NCBI RefSeq assembly: GCF_001719065.1
Contig: NZ_LWAF01000001.1
Location: forward strand, 1 to 64,000
DNA length: 64,000 bases
Reading direction: 5' to 3'
Source: Fervidobacterium thailandense
GTDB lineage: Bacteria; Thermotogota; Thermotogae; Thermotogales; Fervidobacteriaceae
Both the position numbers and the translations under genes were made by a program. Below, piece by piece: positions 34,944-44,147 of the stretch. The notes beneath the pieces are model-generated. The model searched no databases, had not been told where the DNA came from, and saw only the letters and a list, made by a program, of their open reading frames with translations. Positions within the stretch are counted from its first letter, which is position 1. Every line of letters begins with the position of its first letter.

Positions 34944-37732
34944 TAAAGGTGTTCAACCTTTTGGAGATCGTTAGTCAGCAACTTGGAAAACAATCCGTTG
35001 GACCAAGTCAACACGTTGAAACGGATGGGCTGGGTTTCAACGAGATTTTCGAAATAGTCCTTGCGAAGTTATCGAGTGAACTGGGTTCAAAGAGTGAAGG
35101 CGAACCAAACTCTGGTGCAAGAAATCAGAACGAAGTAAGCTATGATGATGGGGGCAAGTTAATCGAAACGAAAACCCCGAAGCGCGAAGTTTTGTCCAAT
35201 GCAAGGGTTGATGAACGACGTGGAGAAGATGCAAAAGAAGGCAAGCAAGCGGACGAAAGTGCTTTGATGATTCCAGCCGAAGAATTTAAGGACATTGAGA
35301 AACCAAAGGAGGTTGTTCTACTCTCCGAACTTATTTTTAAAATGATGGACTTGGAGACACGCGAGCAAATTCATAAGCCCAAAAGTGAATCCGGTACTGG
35401 AAAAGGAAATCCTGAAAAGATGCAGAGGGATGAAGGAAATTGTGAAGAAGCGAAAGAATACGAAGAAATTCCAGGAGAGAAACTCGATATTCAAAGTTCA
35501 AGATCATTAAGCCTGGGAAAGTTGGAAAACTCTTATTCCAGTCTCCACAAACACACCGTAGAGGAGACTCTCTATCACTCGCTTAATTCTGGACAAGATT
35601 TAACCGAGCCACGTGTCGAAGTTAAACCCGAAGGGACATTTACTCCCAAAACATCAAACCCGAGCCTTCATCAGCAAGTTATAGACAATCAAGCGGAGAA
35701 TGCAAGTGGCGAAAGGAACAATGTATGGCTTGGTGAACTTGTTGTCAACGATTCTTCAAACCACCGCGGAACGGTGCAACCGGAAAGGTTAAATCTGGTA
35801 ACACATGTGCAAGACGAGAACACACCGGTATCACCGAGAGTAAGAGTAAATCAATCGATGACTGCTTCAGAGTCATTGGCTGTGAGAGGGAATAATCCTC
35901 CGAAAGCCAGTAACGAAACATCGCAAGTAGAGGTAACAAAGCGAACGGAGCACCCGCAATCCCAGAGCAGATCTGTATCGCAAAACGTGCAAATGATTCA
36001 ACCAAAAGAAGTTTTAAAGCCGATGGATATGCGAGAGGACAATCCGCCAAAGGCTGGCAACGAAACGTTGCGAGCAGAGCTGGTAAGGCAAACGACACTC
36101 TTGCAATTCCAGAGCACATCAATATCACATAAGATGGAAATGGTTCAACGAGTTAAGGTTTCGAAGACAACGGATACAGGTAAAAATACTCTTTCAACAT
36201 TCCTCAATGGTGAAACTGGCTCGTTCAATAAAGTTTTACAATATATGCGAGAAACTGGTGAACGCAATGTTGAGCCTTCAATGCGAGCGCACGCTGATTT
36301 GCCAAGCGAGGTAGGGTTTGTGGGAACGGGTGTTTCCGCACGTTTCCAAATTAACGATACGGTAGTCAGCAGGAACTCCAAATCAGTACGATTAAATTCG
36401 GAAGTGAACGAAGGTCCTCTGTTCGAAGCTCGACTGGTCGAGGATGGAACGACGAAAAGTTCCACAGAGTTTCAAAAATTCGAACGCTCAGTAATTTCTG
36501 TTAGATTAGAGTCGGTATCAAAAAACGTCGGGCCGCATTCTTTGAATAAAGAAGTCGAGTTGGTAAGAGCTGTTCTTGATGAAGGATTTCGGGTGGAACA
36601 TTCTGAAACTTTAGAGACTTCCGACAAACTTGAAAAGTGTAATCCTTACGTGTCTATAACCGAGATGCGCGAATTCGTGAGAAATGTTCAAGCGATATTA
36701 CAAGTGTCTTTGCCCATTGCGGATTTTGTCAACGGTGTTCAAACCGCAGAATCAAAAGAATCAAAGGTTGTTCCCGGTGTCTGGTTAGAATCGTCGGAAA
36801 ACTTGAAAAATGTTGATGAAGTCCGCAATCGAGACATTGGTGAGAGGATTCAAAATCTTACAGGTTCCGAAATTTTTCTCGGCTCAGGAAGGTATTTTGC
36901 TGAGTTGAAGAGTACGCTGGAAGCAACGAGAAACTCGGGATTCCTGTCTCAACCTACAACAGATGGTTCCGCTGAGAATTTAAAAGAACGACCAAATTTG
37001 GAAAGTGATGCCAATTTTAGGAACACCGAACCTCTGAGCTCGAAAAATATTGTAGAGATAAAAGAGTTCAAGCATACTCAGGTTACACGTGGTGTGAATC
37101 CTGAGTTTGAACGTTCGATGAATTTAAAAGAACTGATGCAAATCGAGAGAGAGACTCCAAAGAAATTACTGTCTAACGACGAGCAACCTGAGAAGCAATC
37201 ACAGAATCGCGGCCAGGATCTAACAAAACCGAATGAACGGTTCTCGTCGAACGCCGGCGTCGCATTTCTGAACAGTGCGGATGGTATGAATCCGGGAAGT
37301 TCAAATAAATTGGAATTTTCGGAATTATTGCAGCATTCGAGAAATTTGGAGGAAATTTATCAGCGGATAAGAGATTTCACACTGTCCCCACGTGTTGAAG
37401 ACAAAATTGAAATGAAGCTACAGCCCGATTTTCTTGGAAATCTCGAAGTGCAACTGCGGAAGGAAGGTTCGGCATTGTACGTGACGTTCGTTACCGAATC
37501 AAAAAACGGAAAGGAAATGTTGGAGAAGGGAATCTACATACTACGCGAAAGATTGTCAGGGCTTGATTTTGATGTGAGGGGCCTTGAGATTAAGGTGCGC
37601 GAGGAAGAGCAGTACAATTATCAGGAAGGTAGAAGAGATCATCAGGGAGGGCAACAAGAGAGACAATTTGCAGGTTCAAGTAGGAAAAGGTGGGTGATAG
37701 AGGATGCTGATGAACGTGAACAAGATATCTAA
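34940..37732 (+). CDS. fliK: Flagellar hook-length control protein FliK
   Basis: 930-residue secreted ruler and substrate-switch protein. Residues 1 to about 810 are low-complexity, rich in Ser, Asn, Glu and Lys, as expected for the disordered ruler. The conserved FliK C-terminal domain lies near residues 805-890 (LQPDFLGNLEVQLRKEGSALYV, LRERLSGLDFDVRGLEIKV). It is about twice the length of enterobacterial FliK, consistent with a longer or differently measured hook. TTG start behind AGGGGGG, coupled to the previous gene by TTGA. A 49-residue imperfect repeat lies near residues 318-415. Confidence 0.9.
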   Translation: MIKVFNLLEIVSQQLGKQSVGPSQHVETDGLGFNEIFEIVLAKLSSELGSKSEGEPNSGARNQNEVSYDDGGKLIETKTPKREVLSNARVDERRGEDAKEGKQADESALMIPAEEFKDIEKPKEVVLLSELIFKMMDLETREQIHKPKSESGTGKGNPEKMQRDEGNCEEAKEYEEIPGEKLDIQSSRSLSLGKLENSYSSLHKHTVEETLYHSLNSGQDLTEPRVEVKPEGTFTPKTSNPSLHQQVIDNQAENASGERNNVWLGELVVNDSSNHRGTVQPERLNLVTHVQDENTPVSPRVRVNQSMTASESLAVRGNNPPKASNETSQVEVTKRTEHPQSQSRSVSQNVQMIQPKEVLKPMDMREDNPPKAGNETLRAELVRQTTLLQFQSTSISHKMEMVQRVKVSKTTDTGKNTLSTFLNGETGSFNKVLQYMRETGERNVEPSMRAHADLPSEVGFVGTGVSARFQINDTVVSRNSKSVRLNSEVNEGPLFEARLVEDGTTKSSTEFQKFERSVISVRLESVSKNVGPHSLNKEVELVRAVLDEGFRVEHSETLETSDKLEKCNPYVSITEMREFVRNVQAILQVSLPIADFVNGVQTAESKESKVVPGVWLESSENLKNVDEVRNRDIGERIQNLTGSEIFLGSGRYFAELKSTLEATRNSGFLSQPTTDGSAENLKERPNLESDANFRNTEPLSSKNIVEIKEFKHTQVTRGVNPEFERSMNLKELMQIERETPKKLLSNDEQPEKQSQNRGQDLTKPNERFSSNAGVAFLNSADGMNPGSSNKLEFSELLQHSRNLEEIYQRIRDFTLSPRVEDKIEMKLQPDFLGNLEVQLRKEGSALYVTFVTESKNGKEMLEKGIYILRERLSGLDFDVRGLEIKVREEEQYNYQEGRRDHQGGQQERQFAGSSRKRWVIEDADEREQDI
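35891..36187 (+). repeat. Two imperfect 147-base repeats within fliK
   Basis: Two successive units with a 147-base (49-codon) period. Matching positions are AATCCTCCGAAAGCC (35894) and AATCCGCCAAAGGCT (36041); at protein level NPPKASNET pairs with NPPKAGNET and later SRSVSQNVQMIQ with STSISHKMEMVQ. Confidence 0.7.
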
Positions 37733-38360
37733 CCTATTTAGCAGCGCTACCGAGCGTACAACAAAGAAAGACATGGATAAGGAGGCTTTCTTGAAGTTAC
37801 TAATAACACAGCTCAAGAACCAGGACCCACTTGAACCTATGAAGGATAGGGATTTTATTGCCCAGATGTCCCAGCTTTCTTCTTTAGAACAGATAATGAA
37901 CATGAGCAAGTCCGTCCAAACGTTCGTCGATACGGCCGCGCAATTGTACAGGACCCAGGCCGTCTCGATGATTGGAAAGACAGTCGTGGTTAAAACGAAC
38001 ACCATAACAGTCCAGAACGGTATTCCAGAGACCAAGGTTTTTAAAGTTGATCGGCCTTCAAACATTGTTGTTAGGATTTACGACCAAAACGGAAAGTTAG
38101 TTAAAGAGCAAAAGATCGGTCAGGTCGATGCAGGAATGCAGTTGCTTGCTTGGGATGGGAAAGACGAAAATGGTGTAAAGGTTAGCGATGGAAAGTACGT
38201 GTTTAAAATAATTAGACTCAAGGAAGATGGCACATCTGAAGAGATCCCAAGCGTTGAAAGCGGGGTTGTCAACGGAGTACAGTTTGAAGGAACGAAGATC
38301 AACTTGGTTGTAAACAGCAAGATTTATGAAATTTCTGAAATATCAGAAATCTACGCGTAG
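37704..38360 (+). CDS. flgD: Flagellar hook assembly scaffold FlgD
   Basis: 218-residue hook-capping protein. The N-terminal family segment MDKEAFLKLLITQLKNQDPLEPMKDRDFIAQMSQLSSLEQ is unmistakable; the C-terminal part has the FlgD Ig-like fold (IVVRIYDQNGKLVKEQ, LLAWDGKDENGVKVSDGKYVFKI). The start overlaps fliK by 29 bases; ATG 37710, six bases after AGAGG, is an equally good start. Confidence 0.95.
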   Translation: MLMNVNKISNLFSSATERTTKKDMDKEAFLKLLITQLKNQDPLEPMKDRDFIAQMSQLSSLEQIMNMSKSVQTFVDTAAQLYRTQAVSMIGKTVVVKTNTITVQNGIPETKVFKVDRPSNIVVRIYDQNGKLVKEQKIGQVDAGMQLLAWDGKDENGVKVSDGKYVFKIIRLKEDGTSEEIPSVESGVVNGVQFEGTKINLVVNSKIYEISEISEIYA

Positions 38361-38372
38361 GGGTGAAGAACT

Positions 38373-40691
38373 ATGATGCGCTCCCTTTACAGTGGTGTTT
38401 CAGGACTCCAGGGATTTCAACAGGAGATCGATGTTGTTAGCAACAACATTGCAAATGTCAACACAATTGGTTTCAAGGCTTCCCGGGTAACGTACGCTAC
38501 GAACTTTTCACAAGTGCTGGAACTTTCGAAAAGGGCAACCGAAACTCGCGGTGGGACCAACCCCAAACAGATAGGATACGGTATTAGGGTTGCATCCATC
38601 GATAAGATAATGAACCAGGGAAGTTTCCAGAATACCGGTAAAAAAACTGACTTGGCGATTCAAGGTGAAGGTTTCTTCATTCTCTCAGACGGACAGCGAT
38701 ACTACTACACAAGAGCGGGGAATTTTGATCTTGACCTTTACGGTACTGTCGTCCAACCGACAACGGGATTAAAACTCCAGGGGTGGGTAGCGGAACTGGA
38801 TCCAACGAGTGGCCGAAGGGTTGTGGATACCAACAAACCTATTGGAAACATTCAGATCTCGGCTGGACTGAGTATGCCAGCAAAGCAAACGACAAGAATG
38901 CAACTTGCTGGTAATCTTGATGCTCGAGTTGGACCGGAAAAGTTTGTGATCGCCATCAACGGTTATGGTGGGCGTACGATTAACACTAAGGTGTCTTTTG
39001 AAAGGGATTTCGGAGGACTTGAAGATACGTTTGGCGACTACCAAATTTACGTTGCCAAGGTTGATGCCAACCTTGATGATAAGATCGATGGGCGAGTCTA
39101 CATTAAGTTCGACAAATTTGGAAATGTTGTTAACGCTGGTGCGATAAAACAAGCATTGCTGGCGACTGCCAGTGGGAACACACTGAACTTGTCAAACCCT
39201 ATCCAGCTGCAGGATGGAAATTATACTTTTATCATCAGGGAAGCCACTACAAACAGAATAATTGACGTCGTGTCAAGAAATGTTTCGAACGGGAGTGTTA
39301 CCGAACCGTTGGTTTCTGAAAAAGTTACCTCGGGTGGAACTTATATAGTTGAAGTGGCAGCTTCCACTCAAGAAGTTATAACTCCGGAAGTTGTTCTGCA
39401 CACGAATGTAGTAACGGCTTCTACGGATGGTCAAATCACAAGTTCTAATACCGTTAAGTACGTAGTGCGAGAGCTTGATGGAACACCAACTACTGTTCCA
39501 GAGCAAACCATAACGACCGCAGGGGTGCAAAGCGTGACAGACGCTTCTTTGGTGATAGGGAAACAATACCGAGTTGAGATCTTGGTGAATGATAAAGTAA
39601 TAGGTTCGGAAGTTGTAACTGCTGTTGATGACGGTACGGGTCAAGGGAAAGTTTCATTCGAGTATACGAGAGGGAAGTACGGCCTCTTAAATGTTGTTAG
39701 AGATAGCGTAACGGGGAACGTTGTCGGAATATACAATATTTTAGTTCTCAATGGTTCGGGTACTATTTTCGATGCCAATTTCAAGAATGGCCAGTCGTAC
39801 ACTGTCGAGCTTTACCAGCCTTCGAAGGTGGACCTACTGACCGTACCGGGCGCTGGGGAGCCAAGGTTCTATGAAGCAGACAACCCGACGAATTTTGCTG
39901 TAGCTTCTTTCAAATCGCCGTTCTACACAACATCAACGCAAGTGTACGATTCTCTGGGTAATGCCTATACACTCTATGTCGATTTTGTTAAGCTCTCTTC
40001 CGTTTACGGAGACAAGGAAAATGTTTGGGCGTTCAGAATAAGGAGTGCAAGCGGAGAAAACATTAAGTACCTTTCAAACTACGATACAGCATCAGAAATC
40101 GTTGGTGGAAGTTTTGGTGTTCTAAGGTTTGATAAAGCTGGCAGGCTGAAAGCTGTCAATTCATTTAATCCGTCGACAGGGCAAATTAACGAAGGAGAAG
40201 CAATAGATGGTATCATGTTTAACGCTGCAGAAAATGGCGACGGTGTTGTAAAAATCAAGCTTGACCTTAACAATTTAACTCAGTTTGCCGCCTTAGCTGA
40301 CGCATTTGTCAAGTATCAGGATGGAAATGCTCAGGGTGTTTTAGAATCCTTCTCAATTTCGAACAATGGTGACATCATCGGTTCGTTTACGAACGGTTTA
40401 GTTGACGTGCTTGGCAAGGTAGCGCTTGCAACGTTCAACAACCCGGCCGGATTACTCGAGCTCGGTAATTCCCTGTACGGTGAGAGTTCCAACAGCGGCC
40501 AGGCAAGGATAGGTAAACCAGGTGAAGGTGGGTTTGGTCAACTTATCGCTGGCGCTCTCGAGATGTCAAATGTGGATCTTTCGGAAGAGTTTACCAAACT
40601 GATCATAGCACAAAGGGGATTCCAGGCTAATGCGAGAACTATAACCACAGCGGACCAGATACTCCAGGAGGTAGTGAACCTCAGACGATAA
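38373..40691 (+). CDS. flgE: Flagellar hook protein FlgE
   Basis: Structural protein of the hook. The N-terminal helix MRSLYSGVSGLQGFQQEIDVVSNNIANVNTIGFKASR and the C-terminal SNVDLSEEFTKLIIAQRGFQANARTITTADQILQEVVNL are the conserved rod/hook ends. At 772 residues it is nearly twice the E. coli protein because of an insert of about 260 residues (256-520) with at least three repeats ending in a GxxYxVE-type strand. After the insert, VYDSLGNAYTLYVDF resumes the usual FlgE domain. Start ATG 38373 (or 38376) behind GGGGTGAAG. Confidence 0.95.
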   Translation: MMRSLYSGVSGLQGFQQEIDVVSNNIANVNTIGFKASRVTYATNFSQVLELSKRATETRGGTNPKQIGYGIRVASIDKIMNQGSFQNTGKKTDLAIQGEGFFILSDGQRYYYTRAGNFDLDLYGTVVQPTTGLKLQGWVAELDPTSGRRVVDTNKPIGNIQISAGLSMPAKQTTRMQLAGNLDARVGPEKFVIAINGYGGRTINTKVSFERDFGGLEDTFGDYQIYVAKVDANLDDKIDGRVYIKFDKFGNVVNAGAIKQALLATASGNTLNLSNPIQLQDGNYTFIIREATTNRIIDVVSRNVSNGSVTEPLVSEKVTSGGTYIVEVAASTQEVITPEVVLHTNVVTASTDGQITSSNTVKYVVRELDGTPTTVPEQTITTAGVQSVTDASLVIGKQYRVEILVNDKVIGSEVVTAVDDGTGQGKVSFEYTRGKYGLLNVVRDSVTGNVVGIYNILVLNGSGTIFDANFKNGQSYTVELYQPSKVDLLTVPGAGEPRFYEADNPTNFAVASFKSPFYTTSTQVYDSLGNAYTLYVDFVKLSSVYGDKENVWAFRIRSASGENIKYLSNYDTASEIVGGSFGVLRFDKAGRLKAVNSFNPSTGQINEGEAIDGIMFNAAENGDGVVKIKLDLNNLTQFAALADAFVKYQDGNAQGVLESFSISNNGDIIGSFTNGLVDVLGKVALATFNNPAGLLELGNSLYGESSNSGQARIGKPGEGGFGQLIAGALEMSNVDLSEEFTKLIIAQRGFQANARTITTADQILQEVVNLRR

Positions 40692-40726
40692 ATTTGACTA
40701 CTAAGGTAAGTTAAGGAGTGACCTAC

Positions 40727-40948
40727 GTGATTAAGGTTACTGGACTCAACGGTAAGGAGTTCTACCTCAACGCGGAGTTTATAGAAAAGATCGAGGCAAA
40801 TCCGGATACAACTATTACACTTTACAACGGTAAAAAGTACATAGTAGCCGAGCCGGTTGAGGAGGTAGTTAAGAGAATATACGAATACAAGAGAAAGATC
40901 TTCCTACCACCTCTGTCCGATTTGGAAGGTGATGAGCGATGGACATAA
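40727..40948 (+). CDS. flbD: FlbD family flagellar protein
   Basis: 73-residue protein of the FlbD/SwrD family often found before motAB; the Bacillus homologue raises swimming and swarming power. [47 protein letters not shown] matches the family. I chose GTG 40727, eight bases after AAGGAG, rather than GTG 40718, which overlaps the ribosome site. Overlaps motA by 10 bases. Confidence 0.9.
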   Translation: MIKVTGLNGKEFYLNAEFIEKIEANPDTTITLYNGKKYIVAEPVEEVVKRIYEYKRKIFLPPLSDLEGDERWT

Positions 40949-41727
40949 CGGTTCTCATTGGAGTTATTTTAGGTTTCGGTATGATGATATTCGGTATCGT
41001 CAGTGGTTCGGGTGATTTCGCGACGTTCATAAACATCCCGTCGCTCATCATCACTGTTGGAGGAGCGGTTTCTTCAGCTATAACGGCGAACAAAAAGGTT
41101 GTCACGTTCGGGATAGCAAAGACCATAATGACGGCGTTGAAGGAGCCAAAAATTGACTACGTGGGAAATTTGCGCACGCTGGTGAGTTTTGCGGAAAAGG
41201 CTCGGCGAGAGGGGCTGCTCTCGCTGGAGGCTAACATAGAGGAATTGCAGGATCCGTTTTTCAAAAAGGCAGTCCAACTTGTTGTAGACGGAACTGAACC
41301 GGAAGTGCTCAGGAGCATGATGGAAATGGAAATAGAGATGGCAACCAACGAGCTACTCGATCAAAAGGGATTCTTCGACTCATTGGGAACGTTCGGACCG
41401 GCCTTTGGAATGATTGGTACGCTCGTAGGGTTGATTCAAATGCTTAAGAGCTTGAACAACCCGGAAACACTTGGACCATCGATGGCGGTTGCACTTATCA
41501 CCACACTTTACGGTTCGATACTTGCGAACATCGTTGGAATTCCAGTTGCCGAAAAGATTGCGAAAAGGGCGGCGGAGCTGGAACTGAGTAAACGGATGAT
41601 ACTCGAGGGAGTACTCTCAATTCAAGCTGGAGAAAACCCGAGGGTGCTTGAGGAGAAGTTGAAATCGTACCTGCCTTCGAGTGAGCGGACCAAGTACGAG
41701 GCACAGGTTCAGGGAGCGAGCGCTTGA
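40939..41727 (+). CDS. motA: Flagellar motor stator protein MotA
   Basis: 262-residue inner-membrane stator subunit with four transmembrane helices. The opening [38 protein letters not shown] and the conserved [17 protein letters not shown] (helix 3) and [17 protein letters not shown] (helix 4) segments are typical. ATG behind GGAAGGTGATGAGCG; overlaps flbD and is coupled to motB by TGATG. Confidence 0.96.
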   Translation: MDITVLIGVILGFGMMIFGIVSGSGDFATFINIPSLIITVGGAVSSAITANKKVVTFGIAKTIMTALKEPKIDYVGNLRTLVSFAEKARREGLLSLEANIEELQDPFFKKAVQLVVDGTEPEVLRSMMEMEIEMATNELLDQKGFFDSLGTFGPAFGMIGTLVGLIQMLKSLNNPETLGPSMAVALITTLYGSILANIVGIPVAEKIAKRAAELELSKRMILEGVLSIQAGENPRVLEEKLKSYLPSSERTKYEAQVQGASA

Positions 41728-42596
41728 TGGCGAAAAAGGAAAGGTGTATATGTAAGTCCGTTCCTGAGTGGTTGAACACCTACGGGGATATGGTGACCTT
41801 ACTCCTAACGTTCTTCGTCTTGCTCTTTTCAATGTCCACGATTACACCAGGAAAGTTCCAGCAAGTCGTGGTTGGTATTACTTTGGCACTCCGCGGTAAT
41901 CCACCGAGTGTCTTAACCGGTGGCCAGACAATGAGCGAGGAAGCACTCATCTCACAGAAACCGGGGATTTACCAGGAGCTCCTGAGGATTTCTGAAGAAT
42001 ACAAGGGAAAAATCACGATCGAGGAAAAGGACGAGGGAACTTTAATAACGTTAAGCAATTTCAAAATCTTCGAACCTGGTAGCGCCAGACTTACCGCCGA
42101 AGCCAAAGAAATAATTGAAAAACTCGGTGCGATAATTATCGAACACACGTCGAATATCCTCGAGGTGCGCGGTTACGCGGACGACAGACCTTTAACTCCA
42201 GATTCCATCTATCCGTCAAATTGGCACCTTAGTAGTGCTAGGGCCTCCACGGTGGTCAATTTCTTGCTCACGGAGTTTAAGCAAAGAAGAGCGATAATAC
42301 GACTCTCCGAAATAAGGTCCGGTTTGTTCGACATCGATTACTTTTACGCACCGGACAGATTCGTTCCAATTGGAAAAGGTGACGTGGACGTTAACAAAGA
42401 ACTCAAAGCTTTGCGGGCGAATTACGAGTACGACATGACTAAGTTGAGAAGCGACTATGAGAGTGGTAAAATATCGTTGGAGGAGTATACCAGAAGGCAA
42501 AACGAACTAACAAGTAAATACAACCAAGATGTTGAACAGACGAGAAACAAGTGGCGAAAGATCGAAATATTGATCAAACGTGAGACAAGGGGCTGA
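41727..42596 (+). CDS. motB: Flagellar motor stator protein MotB
   Basis: 289-residue stator subunit: a short cytoplasmic tail with a CxC motif, one membrane helix carrying the ion-binding Asp21 (WLNTYGDMVTLLLTFFVLLFS), then a plug and an OmpA-like peptidoglycan-binding domain (FEPGSARLTAEAKEII, VRGYADDRPL, LSSARASTVVNFL). Unusual: a charged helical insert of roughly 50-60 residues (about 210-270) interrupts the OmpA domain before its closing strand KWRKIEILIKR. Starts by TGATG coupling to motA. Confidence 0.93.
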   Translation: MAKKERCICKSVPEWLNTYGDMVTLLLTFFVLLFSMSTITPGKFQQVVVGITLALRGNPPSVLTGGQTMSEEALISQKPGIYQELLRISEEYKGKITIEEKDEGTLITLSNFKIFEPGSARLTAEAKEIIEKLGAIIIEHTSNILEVRGYADDRPLTPDSIYPSNWHLSSARASTVVNFLLTEFKQRRAIIRLSEIRSGLFDIDYFYAPDRFVPIGKGDVDVNKELKALRANYEYDMTKLRSDYESGKISLEEYTRRQNELTSKYNQDVEQTRNKWRKIEILIKRETRG

Positions 42597-42601
42597 TCGA
42601 T

Positions 42602-43117
42602 GTGCCGGAAGAAATGGAAGTCCAGCAGGAGCAGAAAAAGAAAGGTTTACCTGAAATCGTTAAGATCGTTCTGATTCCTCTTGTGGTATCGGTTGTAGCA
42701 ACTATGGTTGTGCTCTTTGCACTCGGCACGAATCGACAACCTCAAAATCAACAACAAGAGCAGGCAGTTACTGCTCCTGTTCAAATCAAAGCTGTCGTAA
42801 TTGCAGCAGGAAAGTATCAAACCTTCATGCTGAAGGGCGGAAGAGACGTTGCCGTGGTTGATTCATTAACCTTGTTAGTAGGTAGTGAACCTTGCCGCGC
42901 CGCGGTTGCCGAAAAGAATGATGAAATCATGGATGCGCTCGCTACTCTATTCCTTAGTAAAGAGAAATTCGACCTCGTAACTCCGGCGGGATTGGATCTT
43001 CTTAAGAAGCAGATCCGTGAGGCCGTCAACGAAATCACCGGTTTCACGGGCGAACGCGAGAAATTTGGGGTGTTAAACGTATATATCTACATTAAAGCCA
43101 TCAGTTCTGTCCAGTAG
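42602..43117 (+). CDS. fliL: Flagellar basal body-associated protein FliL
   Basis: 171-residue single-pass membrane protein that surrounds the stator at the basal body. One membrane helix near residues 19-42 with a basic cytoplasmic tail, then the periplasmic FliL domain (DSLTLLVGS, KEKFDLVTPAGLDLLKKQIREAVNEIT, VYIYIKA). GTG start behind AAGGGG. Six bases after motB. Confidence 0.9.
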   Translation: MPEEMEVQQEQKKKGLPEIVKIVLIPLVVSVVATMVVLFALGTNRQPQNQQQEQAVTAPVQIKAVVIAAGKYQTFMLKGGRDVAVVDSLTLLVGSEPCRAAVAEKNDEIMDALATLFLSKEKFDLVTPAGLDLLKKQIREAVNEITGFTGEREKFGVLNVYIYIKAISSVQ

Positions 43118-43148
43118 CCCCGTACACGGTGCAAAGGGGTGAGCGAGT

Positions 43149-44147
43149 TTGTCCGACGTTCTCAGTCAGGAGGAAATAGATAGGTTATTAGCCGCGTTAT
43201 CGCAGGGAGAAGTTAGCATAGAAGAGGTTAAGAAAGAAGGCGAAGAAAAGAAGATACGGACCTACGACTTCCTGCGGCCACAGAAGTTCTCGAAAGAGCA
43301 AATCAGAACTATTCAAATGATACACGAAAACTTCGCCAGGGGTGTGTCTACCTACTTCTCCGGTAAGCTGAGATCTTTCACTTCGGTAAATGTGGTCGGT
43401 ATCGACCAGTTGACCTATGACGAGTACATGAAGTCGATCGGAAATCCATCCTTTATAACGATTTTCACCGCCCGAGAACTTGTCGGAAGTGCAATTTTGA
43501 ACATGGCACTGGAGATATTCTACGGTATTCTCGACGTGCTACTTGGTGGACCTGGAGAAGTGCTGGATGTGAAGAGAGTCCCAACGGAAATCGAGATGGG
43601 AATCATTAGAAAAGAAATTGTTAACATTTTAACAGCACTTTCTCAGGCATGGAGCTCGATACATCCCTTCATACCCGTTGTGGAGTCGGTTGAGACGAAT
43701 CCACAGTTTGTTCAAATCGTCCCAAGTAGTGAAATGGTTTTGGCAATAACGTTTTTCGTAACGTTTGGAAAGGTCGAGGGGTATCTGAGTCTTTGCTGGC
43801 CCTCCTCGGTTATCGAACCGCTCGGTGAGAAACTGACTACCCAAAGCTGGTTTAAGGTGAAGCAGAAGGAGATTACCGAGGAGATCGTTGAGAGTTTAAG
43901 AGAAAATCTCTCAAAAACCAAAGTGGATGTTGTGGCGAAGTTGGGGACGACGGTTCTAACCTTAGGTGAGATCCTCCTTCTTGAGGTTGGTGATGTGATT
44001 AGATTAAAAGAGCACTACGACGAGCCGATAACCGTTGAGGTAAACGGTCGGGCAAAATTCCTGGCCAAACCGGGGCAGTATAAAGGAAACTATGCGGTGA
44101 AAATCGTTGAAGTTGTCAAGGAAGGTGAATCCTATGATGAGCAATGA
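43149..44147 (+). CDS. fliM: Flagellar motor switch protein FliM
   Basis: 332-residue C-ring protein. Residues 3-13 (VLSQEEIDRLL) are the CheY-phosphate-binding peptide, the middle CheC-like domain begins with YDFLRPQKFSKEQIRTIQMIHENFAR, and the C-terminal SpoA domain contains LGTTVLTLGEILLLEVGDVIRL. TTG start behind GGGGTGAG. Overlaps fliY by 14 bases. Confidence 0.96.
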   Translation: MSDVLSQEEIDRLLAALSQGEVSIEEVKKEGEEKKIRTYDFLRPQKFSKEQIRTIQMIHENFARGVSTYFSGKLRSFTSVNVVGIDQLTYDEYMKSIGNPSFITIFTARELVGSAILNMALEIFYGILDVLLGGPGEVLDVKRVPTEIEMGIIRKEIVNILTALSQAWSSIHPFIPVVESVETNPQFVQIVPSSEMVLAITFFVTFGKVEGYLSLCWPSSVIEPLGEKLTTQSWFKVKQKEITEEIVESLRENLSKTKVDVVAKLGTTVLTLGEILLLEVGDVIRLKEHYDEPITVEVNGRAKFLAKPGQYKGNYAVKIVEVVKEGESYDEQ

